From: Tetradesmus obliquus
Lineage: Eukaryota > Chlorophyta > Chlorophyceae > Sphaeropleales > Scenedesmaceae
Direction: 5' to 3'
NCBI GenBank assembly: GCA_030272155.1
Contig: CP126196.1
Location: 5,642,501 to 5,706,500, forward strand
DNA length: 64,000 nt
The notes beneath the pieces are model-generated. The model saw nothing but the letters and a program-made list of their open reading frames with translations, did not search any database and had not been told where the DNA came from. Shown piece by piece: positions 32,901 to 40,533 of the stretch. Within the stretch, counting starts at the first letter, position 1; every line of letters begins with the position of its first letter. The position numbers and the translations under genes are program-made.

Positions 32901-34929
32901 CAGCGGGCGGCGGCAGCCAAGAGGCAGCTGCACTGCAGGCGGAAGCAGCAGAAGGGGATGAGCTGGCTGCAGAATGGCTGGACAGGGTGAGCAGTGTTTC
33001 AGGGCGGTGCTGTGGGTTATGGGTGTGGGGTAAGCAGAAGAGGCTGCATTACTGCAGCAGGCAGCGAAGGCAGCAAGGCTGCCGAGGGGCTGGACGGGCT
33101 TGAGCTGGGATCGCACTTGCTTGTTGCACCAACGTCCTCGTGGCACCCAGCAAGTCAGCCAGCCTGCTGCCCTCTTGTACGTGTTGTATGTGTACTGCTA
33201 CTCCCTATCCAAGCCATTGTTGCCAAGATATGCCCAAATGTGCAATTGTATCCTGCAGGTGGTGCAGTGGGCTGGGTTGTTGTATGTGGATTCGCTGCTG
33301 CAGATCAATTCTCTATCACGGTCCGGCTGTGCTCAGCTGGCGGCAGACGCTGCCCTTGCACCCTCCCCTTCCCAGGTCGTCGGTCTTTGTATGTGCGCTG
33401 TTGTAGATTCAATTCTCCGTCTAACTCCAGCCAATCAACATGTCGCCTTGCTGCGCAAAACGTATGCTGCAGGCGGCGCAGGCCTGCTATACGCCGAGGC
33501 CCTGCTGCAGATCAAAACTCTGTCTCCATCCGGCGGCGTGCAGCTGGCAGCAGATGCAGAGTACATCGCCAACGTGATGGCAGCACTGGCAGTGGCGCCG
33601 CCGCCCGCGCTGGTCACTGCGCAGCTGTTTGCTGCTGCGCCTGCTGATGCGTTTGGCAGCCTTGCGGAGGGTGCGCTGGCGGGCGGCAGCGCAGACATGA
33701 AGGTGGGCGGCATTTGTGACTCTGTTGTTTGTTTGCTGCTTTGTGCTGTGGAAAGGCTTTTGCATCAGGTGACTGTAGCCTCCCTTTAGTTAAAGCTGGA
33801 GGGCACGCGGCGCCGGCGAGCAGCTGGCAGCAGATGCAGAGTACATCTCCAGTGTGATGGCAGCACTGGCAGTGGCGCCGCTACCTGCCCTCGTGACTGC
33901 GCAGTTGTTTGCTGCTACGCCTGCTGATGCGTTTGGCAGCCTGAGAGAGAGGTCTGTTACAGGGGTAGGCAAGCTATCACCCTAGAGTGAGTCACTTGCC
34001 CCTCTTTCAGTTCACATATCGTGAGAACCAGATAGCAAGCCACAAGATGCCACCAAAGTAAACTCCGGCAGCCTGGCGGAGGGTGCGCTGGCGGGCGGCA
34101 GCGCAGACATGAAGGTGAGAGGGGCAGGTTGTGGGCTGCTTGTATTTTGTTAAGCAGGCACCGTAGCTTAATTGGTAGAGCACTGGCTTTAGGTCGGGAG
34201 GTGCGGGTTTGAATCCCGCCGGTGTCGCCCCTCGCGGTCAGGAACCAGTGGCAGTAGGTCTGATCCCTGCTGTGGTGACCGATGAAATGGGGAGCGAGCG
34301 CTAAAAACTGGTACGGGTTCGTCCCGGTAGGAAGGCGCGTATGGGGTAGAATGTAGGTTGCGTGATCCGCACTAGTGCGCACACACGTAGCCTCCAACGG
34401 GCGCCCCTAAGAAAGGTTGAGACCGCTCTCCACATGTGGTGTGCACGACCGAAAGGCACCGTGGATTGCACTATGGTCTGGCTGCAGGTATCTGCTGTGG
34501 GTCGCTCTACAAGAGTTGATGGCCATAGAGTGCTATGGCGAGTGTAGCCGCTTAGGCCGCCTTGGCCCATAAACTTACGCGCCAAGCCCATCAAAGCTCG
34601 GCCCGCGTAGCTATTTCTATTCCTGTTATGCCGAGGTTTGCGCTACCACATGCCGCGCCTGCTAGCAGGTCTGGCAGCCTAGCGGGGGCCGCACAATACG
34701 ATTGTGTGCATACAGCAGGTAATCATATCAGTCTATTGGTTCGCTAGAGCTGCTGTGTTGATGTTGATGTCGCCCTTGTGTTCTGCAGGTGCTGAAGGCC
34801 ATTGCTGCAATGCGCGGCATTGAGTGGAGCGAAGCAGCAGCCATGGCAGCAGCAGCGAGTGCCAGCCAAGACAGTGCAGCAGCAGCAGCAGCAGCGCAGC
34901 AGCAGCCTGATGGCGACGAGCTGCTGTAG
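23932..34929 (+). CDS. COG7: Conserved oligomeric Golgi complex subunit 7 (COG7)
   Basis: Exons by homology and splice signals: 23932-24001, 24870-25044, 25473-25577, 26090-26211, 26594-26705, 27351-27680, 28012-28224, 29402-29745, about 30995-31345, 32039-32173, 32505-32559, 32838-32986, 33259-33375 and/or 33473-33702, 34789-34929 (TAG). The start [20 protein letters not shown] matches the COG7 N-terminus (F..DDFDxKEWIN). [91 protein letters not shown] and [12 protein letters not shown] follow COG7 in order to its C-terminus. COG7 is a lobe-B subunit of the COG tether for retrograde intra-Golgi vesicles. Exon 1 seems to use a GC donor (CAG then GCGAGT). The 27351-27680 frame has a TGA at 27531-27533 between two conserved blocks, so a small unrecognised intron is likely there. 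Many exons have extra tandem copies, listed separately; which are spliced is unknown. Confidence 0.5.
24433..24755 (+). repeat. Three upstream copies of the COG7 exon-2 start
   Basis: Copies at about 24433-24486 ([17 protein letters not shown]), 24563-24616 ([18 protein letters not shown]) and 24669-24755 ([20 protein letters not shown]) precede the functional [20 protein letters not shown] at 24870. Each follows a gcaag/gcag-type acceptor context. The third, nearest copy is longest and closest in sequence; the first two also carry a related intron segment (cagcacactggcactccaca-like). Confidence 0.5.
25187..25272 (+). repeat. Second copy of the COG7 exon-2 end
   Basis: [29 protein letters not shown] follows a GTGCAG acceptor and ends at GTGGGT, duplicating [13 protein letters not shown]...RGDVGALQ at the end of exon 2 (to 25044, also GTGGGT). 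The copy has both splice sites, so it could be an alternative or cassette exon. Confidence 0.5.
25803..26005 (+). repeat. Two upstream copies of COG7 [16 protein letters not shown] exon with its intron
   Basis: Copies starting near 25811 and 25954 precede the functional exon (start 26090). The period is 143-145 bases and includes intron sequence: ctgcttccctgccacgca.t and ttcatctgctgtgctgcctt occur in each unit. Copy 1 ends in TGA soon after FRR; copy 2 reads on as KLPN. Intron identity is high, so the event is recent. Confidence 0.5.
26383..26451 (+). repeat. Second copy of the COG7 [13 protein letters not shown] exon end
   Basis: [23 protein letters not shown] ends at CAG then GTGCGC, duplicating [18 protein letters not shown] at the end of exon 26090-26211 (GTGAGA). 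It has a donor but no clear acceptor. Confidence 0.5.
26898..27072 (+). repeat. Two further copies of the COG7 [19 protein letters not shown] exon end
   Basis: [21 protein letters not shown] ends at 26963 (GTTTGC) and [16 protein letters not shown] ends at 27072 (GTAAAA). The functional exon ends at 26705 (GTTTGT). Each downstream copy keeps the 3' end and donor and loses more of its 5' part. Confidence 0.5.
27773..27950 (+). repeat. Two upstream copies of the COG7 [15 protein letters not shown] exon
   Basis: Copies begin after TTTGCAG at 27773 ([20 protein letters not shown]) and 27895 ([18 protein letters not shown]); the exon used in the model begins after the same TTTGCAG at 28012 ([20 protein letters not shown]). 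The period is about 120 bases. All three keep an acceptor. Confidence 0.5.
28338..28471 (+). repeat. Second copy of the COG7 [13 protein letters not shown]...LALEPVEQQ exon end
   Basis: [39 protein letters not shown] ends at CAG then GTGAGA, duplicating the second half of exon 28012-28224 (GTGGGA). Poly-Ala length differs between copies. Confidence 0.5.
28505..28965 (+). repeat. ~460-base TG/CG alternating purine-pyrimidine tract in a COG7 intron
   Basis: Irregular (TGTGCG)n/(TGTGTA)n/(GCATGC)n sequence, almost wholly alternating purine-pyrimidine. Such sequence is known to favour left-handed Z-DNA. It generates long Cys/Val- and His/Thr-rich ORFs on both strands that are artefacts. Confidence 0.5.
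29060..29118 (+). repeat. Upstream copy of the COG7 ISRYTxLxEP exon start
   Basis: [19 protein letters not shown] at 29060-29118 resembles [17 protein letters not shown] after the GTCTGCAG acceptor at 29402. The upstream copy lacks a clean acceptor (gcggatcag) but ends at GTTTGG. Confidence 0.5.
29946..30655. mobile_element. Non-autonomous TIR element in a COG7 intron
   Basis: A 710-base segment has inverted ends GTGCACYCATAGTTGCACTA plus AACGT (left at 29946, right complement at 30655). Clusters of AAACG/CGTTT motifs follow just inside both ends (aaacgtttcgtttc; cgttttaaacgtttcg), and three tgaaacgctgc units stand near 30030-30058. No coding frame is recognisable. A TG dinucleotide flanks both sides as a possible target duplication, but the superfamily cannot be assigned. 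Many AAACG subterminal motifs suggest transposase binding sites (inference). Confidence 0.5.
31485..31555 (+). repeat. Second copy of the COG7 [12 protein letters not shown] exon segment
   Basis: ctgcgtttccgaacaagctg ccgccgctggccaagctgcag repeats the segment at about 31255-31292 ([12 protein letters not shown]) and ends again in an ACAGTCGCAG-type sequence (gcaactgtcgcaggtgcg versus gcaacagtcgcaggtgcg). Confidence 0.5.
31783..32000 (+). repeat. Two upstream copies of the COG7 [18 protein letters not shown] exon
   Basis: Copies start at 31783 and 31904; the modelled exon starts at 32039. Each follows a (CTG)n or CTG-rich run ending in CAG (TTCAG in the last). They read [40 protein letters not shown] and [20 protein letters not shown]. 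All three keep frame and acceptor; only the last continues to a conserved donor (GTGAGT at 32174). The period is 121-135 bases. Confidence 0.5.
32725..32775 (+). repeat. Decayed upstream copy of the COG7 GEYLMALP exon start
   Basis: gccgccagg then [12 protein letters not shown] at about 32725 resembles gctgccagg then [11 protein letters not shown] at 32838, preceded in both by a TGTGCTGC-type stretch. Similarity is short. Confidence 0.5.
33795..34114 (+). repeat. Third copy of the COG7 QLAADAEYI...GGSADMK exon, interrupted
   Basis: [20 protein letters not shown] repeats the exon at 33473-33702 ([20 protein letters not shown]); an earlier partial copy is at 33259-33350 ([14 protein letters not shown]...QLAADA). 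This third copy is split by a 124-base insertion with an 8-base target duplication (33935-34074) and ends at 34114 with the same ATGAAG then GTGAGA donor. Confidence 0.5.
33935..34074 (+). mobile_element. 124-base insertion with 8-base target-site duplication
   Basis: GGCAGCCT occurs at 33935-33942 and at 34067-34074, bracketing 124 bases absent from the sister exon copy (TTTGGCAGCCTTGCGGAGG at about 33652). The insert starts GAGAGAGAGG and ends AAACTCC, with only weak terminal inverted similarity. An 8-base duplication is typical of hAT-type or introner-like insertion; the family is not established. Confidence 0.5.
34157..34227 (+). tRNA. tRNA-like sequence with possible UUA anticodon, or SINE head
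   Basis: A 7-bp acceptor stem pairs (GGCACCG with CGGTGTC, one G-U). TA, a D-arm (GCTT...GAGC with AATTGGTA loop) and a T-arm (GCGGG TTTGAAT CCCGC) are all canonical, so A-box and B-box promoters are present. The anticodon arm is one or two bases short: a 4-bp stem CTGG/TCGG with a 7-base loop CTTTAGG gives anticodon UUA, which would read UAA/UAG. A 5-bp stem leaves only a 5-base loop. It sits in the last COG7 intron, same strand. It may be a tRNA pseudogene, the head of a tRNA-derived SINE (downstream 34230-34740 is unlike other intron sequence), or an unusual suppressor-type tRNA. Confidence 0.5.
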
Positions 34930-35581
34930 AGAGGCGCTTGGCAGTGGCTCAAAACCACGCAGCAGGGTCCGCAGCAACAGCTTCTAGCAGCGCGAGCTGT
35001 GAACTTTGTCAACAGAGAGGATCGCAGTATGTTCCTTGCGGCTGACACTGCTGGTGCGTGGTCCCACCGGTGTGGTGTGGTGTGTTGTTCCCTGCGAGCT
35101 TCTCAGTGCGTGTGCGCAGTGTGCTGATGTGACGAGCCACCACTCCCGCCATAGTGGCATGCAGCAGTGTAACAAATGACACATGACTGTAACAAGTTAC
35201 TTTGCTTGGAGCCTTGCCAGCAGCCTGCCTGAGGCAGTGCTTGCAGCTGCATGAGGCACTCAGCCTTTGCACAACCACTCATTTGAAAAGTTGCACAATC
35301 CAATACTGGGGTGTGCAGCCTGCACAGGTGCAAGGTCCAGAGCTGCCAGGCGATTTGTGTCGAGGCAGCTGCAGTGGCCAGACACTCAGTGTCACACAGA
35401 GCCTGTAAGGTAGAGGCAGGCACCCGCCTACCGGTGTGCTCACAATCACCGTTACCATGATCATGGTTATGACCAACAGCACACAGTGTAATGGCCACAC
35501 CTGTGGCCTCAACATGTCATCCTGCATAAGCGACTACTCTAAAGGCTAGGGCAGCCACTGCACAAAGCCTTGTCAAGCCAA

Positions 35582-36474
35582 TCATGACGCAGCTACCTGG
35601 TCGTGTCTATCCTGCTGCGGGTCATGGCGGTGCTGCTGCTGCTGCTGCTGCTGCTGCTCAAGCTGTTGCTGCTGCTCATGTTGCTGCTGCTCATGTTGCT
35701 GCTGCTGCTGCTGCTGCTGCATCAGATGCATCGCACCCCCAAGCTGCTGCAAGCTGTCTGCCTGCTGCCGCGGCTGCCGTGCTGCTGCTGCCATCGCTGC
35801 CAGCTGCTCAAGGTGAGGGCTCAGCTGCCTGCTTGTGGCCAACAGCTGTTGCCCAGAGTTAACCAGGCCAGCAGCAACACCCTGCATGCATGCAGCATGC
35901 CCATGCACAGTGTCAGCAGTTGCGCACAGGAGCAGCAGGTTTTGCTCGCTGCAGGCACAGCCACAGCAGCACTGTGCAGTACAGTAAAAGCATTAGATGA
36001 AAGCTTAGGTGGCTGGTGGTGCAGCAGCATTGCAGCAGCGTTGTCAACTTGCTGACCAGCATGGCACATAGGATGCAGGAGCTGCAGCTGGTGTACTTGC
36101 GCTGATCCACGGTTGGCAGAGCTGGTGACTGCCACACATGCTGACCCTGACCGGTGAAACAGTCTCATTCAATACGTTTGTACGCAGCTGGTGTGGGCAA
36201 GCAGCTGTGGCATAACAGGCCTGCTGCGAATCAGGTGTGATGCGCTGTTGCTGCTGCTGTTGCTGGTCCTAATGCTGTTGCTGCTGAGCCACGTGGCCTA
36301 GCGAGGCCAGCAGGCTCCTAAAGTAATGCTGCCCATTACCTGCAGCTGTTGGGCTGCGGCCTGGTGCAGCAGCACGTTCTCCAAATCGTACGAAGCCACG
36401 GTATGCGAGGACTGCACGCTGTTGCTTGCGAAAGATTGAAGCTCGCTGCCTATGACGCCGGCCGCCTCATTCAT
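35582..36474 (-). CDS. Small unrecognised protein gene
   Basis: Exon 1 36474..36340 starts at ATG (MNEAAGVIGSELQSFASNSV ... LLHQAAAQQLQ) and ends at GTAATG. The last exon 35881..35582 follows a CATGCAG acceptor in phase 0 (GVAAGLVNSGQQLLATSRQL SPHLEQLAAM) and ends at TGA after a Gln-rich tail. Joined directly it is about 144 residues, all helical with a coiled-coil look. A middle exon near 36090-35940 is possible (QLQLLHPMCHAGQQVDNAAA frame). The size and helical nature would suit a small complex subunit, but no family is recognised. It converges with COG7 (650 bases apart, tail to tail). Confidence 0.5.
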
Positions 36475-36721
36475 GCTCGTTTATAACTTAATAGAGGTGT
36501 CCGATACTTGAACCCAAGAGCGAGCTGGCTTGCTCACGGCAGCAGCACAGGCAGGACAACTGCAGGTACAGATGCGGATGCTGCAGGAGGGGACTTGCCA
36601 GGGTGTGGTTCTGCAGCAGCTTTTGGTTGAAACGTGGCTTGGATCAGTGTGATGTTGGCTTTGCTGCCCATACAGCATCATCAGAGCCTGCAGGCAAGGG
36701 TGGTCACTTTAGGGTTTTGAG

Positions 36722-37517
36722 TTAAGGGGGAAAGATGGTATTAGCATTCCTAAGCCGCCAGGCGCCTGCTGGCGCTAAAAGTCTGTTTATGGGCATCTTA
36801 TACTATAATATAAACATCCTGTCAAGACTGGGCCGGACCTTGAAGTTTGCACTTGAGTGAGTTCGCACTTGAAGTGAGTTCCTTGCTGCTGTTCCCCGTA
36901 CTGCTACTGTCAACTGCCGACAGCTACTCCAGTGATTTGGGACGCCTGGGAGCTGTAGCCAGCAGGCCTAGCTGTACTAGCACTCATATTATCACAAAAT
37001 ATGACTGATATGAGACTGCTAGCCTTCCATGTGCTACATGCGATGCTCACCGACAGGCCTGCCGTCGTAAGGGCCCCCGTGTTCAGCCAAACAACTACCG
37101 AATTGAATGTCGTCCAGTAGATAGAATGAATAGCTGGTAAAGATCATTTTGATGCAGTGCTGCCCAATCCTATTCGGCCAGGAGTGCCACGCCGTGTTCG
37201 TGCACTGCGATCGGACAGAGCAGGTCTGGCCGAGTAGGATGGCTTCAGCGTTTCTTTTACAACACTTTTTTACAAACCCAGGGATTACGACTCTGCAATC
37301 TCAGGCCGAACGGTAAATTTTTGATCCCGCTGCCCATGTCTACTGTCATGCATGCAGCAGGTCTCAGCCAGCCATACTGGTGCCTGGCCCCCGGCCCCAT
37401 CGACCTTACCCGCCGAAGAGGAGTCATAACTTAAATAATGTTTGAGTGAATGTGTGCAGTTGTGGCGCTTGTGTTGAGTTTCCCAGCACCCCAGTCAATA
37501 CCATCTTTCCCCCTTCA
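36722..37517. mobile_element. TTAA-type non-autonomous TIR element, copy A
   Basis: Begins TTAA-GGGGGAAAGATGGTATTA and ends TAATACCATCTTTCCCCC-like then TTCA (a mutated TTAA). The interior matches copy B at 38141 over most of its length, strongest in the last ~200 bases (CATGCATGCAGCAGGTCTCA). No transposase frame. TTAA target duplications are typical of piggyBac, but the GGGGGAAAG terminus is not the usual one, so the superfamily is inferred only. Confidence 0.5.
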
Positions 37518-37678
37518 AAAAATTGACTGTATGGTTGTGGTGCCGGGCAAATAGGTGGCTTGCAGGTAAACACACCTCAGGCAAGCTATTATTGAGCACA
37601 CATCTCAGCTACGCGCTGCAATAGAGCCACTCAAGGTGCCCTTGAGGCACTGCAGCACTCTGTCCTCAGGCAGTCTAA

Positions 37679-37999
37679 AGGCTCGTTTCTGCGGCGTTGT
37701 GGAAGTGTTGTGGAAGGCTTGCCACAACGAATTGTGTTTCTGCAGCGTTGTGGAGCCTCGTTGTGGAGAGCGATAGCGTTGTGGAATTTCCCACCACCTC
37801 CGTGGGTAGTGTGGAGAAGTGTGGCGTTGTGGAAGGGAGAACAGCAGTGGCCAGGCCAAATAACAGTCGTCTTCCACAAAGCTCCACAACGCTGGTAGAA
37901 ATGAAATCGTTGTGGACAGCTCCACAACCCAGCGTGTTGGAAAGGTTCCACAACCACTGAGCGTTGTGGTAAGTGTTGTTGTGGTGCAGAAACGGGCCT
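37679..37999. mobile_element. Harbinger-type MITE
   Basis: A 321-base element has terminal inverted repeats AGGCTCGTTTCTGC / AGGCCCGTTTCTGC (13 of 14 match) and a perfect TAA target duplication on each side (37676-37678 and 38000-38002). A 3-base TWA duplication with a GGCCCGTTT-like terminus is the PIF/Harbinger MITE signature. The interior is packed with GTTGTGGA and its complement, so it can fold extensively. No coding capacity. Confidence 0.5.
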
Positions 38000-38140
38000 T
38001 AAGTTGGCAACCGTGCAGGCATTGCTGCAGCGCTGGTAAGTCCCATCTGCGAGCCGCTGGTTGCTTCTTTTACGCAGTCCCAGTCCTGTGCTAGTGATGC
38101 CAAGGTGACTTATTGGTGTCACTCAGATCATGCCATCATG

Positions 38141-38930
38141 TTAAGGGGGAAGGATGGTATTAGAGTTCCAGAGCCACCAGGGGCCTGCTGGCTGTGAAGT
38201 GTGCAAATTACTACACCTTATATCATATTAACACCATCCTATCGATGCTGGGCCGAAACTTGAAGGTTGCATCAGTACCCGGCACATGCTGGGGTCAGTG
38301 CCTTGCTGCTGTCGCCAGCAGTACTACTGTCAAATGTCGACAGCTGCTGCAGTAGTCTAAGACGCCTCGGAGCTGCAGCCAACGGTCGCAACGTTTATAA
38401 TAGTACAATTATGAACTGTACAAGGCTTTTGAGCGTTTAATGAGCTGTCTGCGATGCTCACCGCCCGGCCATTTATCATCAAGGCCCGCGTGTGGAGCCA
38501 AAAATCTGCCGAATTGAGCGGCGTCCAGCAAATAGATCGGTTAGCACGCTAGACTATTTTGACGAAGAGCTGCTCGATCCTGTTCGGCCAGGAGTTCCAG
38601 GCCGTGTTGATGCACAGGGATCGGGCAGAGCAAGTCTGGCCGAATAGGATGGCTTCAGCGTTTCACAATACATTCTTACAATACCAGGGATCATGATTCT
38701 GCGATTCCAGGCCGAACGGTAAATTATTGAGCCCGCTGCCCATATCTACTGTCATGCATGCAGCAGGTCTCAGCCAGCCTTACTGGTGCCTGGCCCCCGG
38801 CCACATAGACCTTTGGCGCCGTAGAGGCATCCAAACATACATGAAATTTGTAAATATGTGTGCACTTGTGGCGCTTTTGCCAGAAATTGTGTTTCCCAGC
38901 ACCCCAGTTAATACCATCTTTCCCCCTTAA
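38141..38930. mobile_element. TTAA-type non-autonomous TIR element, copy B
   Basis: A 790-base element, TTAAGGGGGAAGGATGGTAT ... AATACCATCTTTCCCCCTTA A, with intact TTAA at both ends. Same orientation and nearly the same length as copy A, about 620 bases away, with clear but imperfect identity, so the pair is not a very recent duplication. Confidence 0.5.
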
Positions 38931-38939
38931 CAAAAAGGA

Positions 38940-40219
38940 GCAGTCCATCTGATAAAGACACCCTCAAACCCATTCCACACTGTCTGCCTGGCATACAATG
39001 CAGAAGTCGCTGTCACTGTGGCACCATCAAAAGTAAGTGCCCTGGCTTTTGAACCGGCGCCTTGCAAAATCACCAAGTATTGATAGCCACCTTGTGCAGG
39101 CGCTGCTTGCTGCCAACAGCGTCACTTGTGCAGTTCACTTTCAGCCGCTGGTCATGACGACGGGCGGATCTGTGAGACATTGGCTGGACACAAAACTCCA
39201 TTGTTTTGTAAAGGAAGTAAGCAGGATTGCAGATTGGGACGGCGCTGGCGCGCTGGCATGCACCACACAGCCACAGCGACAGTCACTGAGTTTTAGCCCA
39301 TGAATGGAACCCTGGCTGCAATGCAGCAATGCAACCACTATAGTGGGACTGGCTGTGTGCACCAGGCTTGGTTGATTGGAGTTTGCAGTAGCACTCGCGG
39401 GCTGCCTGTGAGACGTATTTATTGGTTTCTTGACTTGCATGGAGCTGCGGTTCATGACAGCAGCAGACCCACCAGTCGGCAATGCTCACCACCGTCACTG
39501 CGCAGTGTGCAGCACTGCTGCATGCGGCATGCTGCAGTGGCTTTGGACAGTGCAGTGGTGTACTAGTGGTGTTTCCTGCACGCTCTGCTATGATAGATGA
39601 TCAAGCCGAAAATGTGCGTAGGTTGTTTGCTAATGGCGGGCACCTGCCGTAGCCTGAGCCGCGCCTTCAAACCTTAGTGCGGGTGCTGGCACTAGCACTA
39701 GTGTGGGTTGTATTAGAACGAATTCAAACACCCACCGAGTCCTGAGGACGACATTGGTTGCATAACTGCGCATGTCACAGCGCAGCGCATGTCAAGCAAA
39801 GCTGGGCCTGAAGACTCCTCGTCCTGCAGTTACCAGGAGCTCGCCCCAACCCATGCGCGCTCCTCCCGGAGCCCCACCCCACACAGCCCAAACCCCGGCA
39901 CCAAACAACCCGAATGAGGACTTTTTTGGGTTGTTACGAGGGGGAGCAAAACCCTACTGGCTGGCCATACACAGCAATCAAGCGAACCTGACTGCCGGAG
40001 GCCTATGGCACTGCTGTCACCAGCAAGACACGCAAACACCCCTATACAGGAGGTGCCCATCACCCGGACCAAAAAAAAAAGCAGGGGAGTTGAACCCCCA
40101 CACCCTCTTGGTGTGCTACAACTCAATTGCATGCTGCCCACACCCGACCGACACTCAGTGCCAGCCGCCCCAATAAAGGAGTGTATATATACCCTAAACC
40201 CTAAACGCCCTACACCCTA

Positions 40220-40268
<49 letters not shown>

Positions 40269-40530
40269 CAGTGTCTTGGACAGGGGGAAACGCCGCACCA
40301 AACCCCAGGAAAATTGCACACCCCAGTCAGCTGCTCCATTAAAACAGTCTAATCACAGCTGCGTAGCAAACAAAATCAGCCATCTGAAAAGATCGCTGGC
40401 GCAGGTAGTACACATCCTCATATGTACTGGAGGGCATGCGCATGGCAAAGCACATCATCATTAGCCCACACAAAACACTAGCCATTACTGGGCCACATCA
40501 TGTAACTGCGATGGTGAACAAATCATGTAA
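38940..40530. other. 1.6 kb without a gene
   Basis: No frame with recognisable protein features. Holds a telomere-like motif and a TA microsatellite at 40191-40265. Confidence 0.5.
40191..40265 (+). repeat. Interstitial telomere-like CCCTAAA stretch followed by (TA)n
   Basis: Two perfect CCCTAAA units at 40191-40206, then degenerate ccctacaccctataccc units, then about 20 TA repeats. CCCTAAA is the plant-type telomere repeat also found in Scenedesmus-type algae (Chlamydomonas differs). It may be a healed break or chance short repeat. Confidence 0.5.
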
Positions 40531-40533
40531 CTT

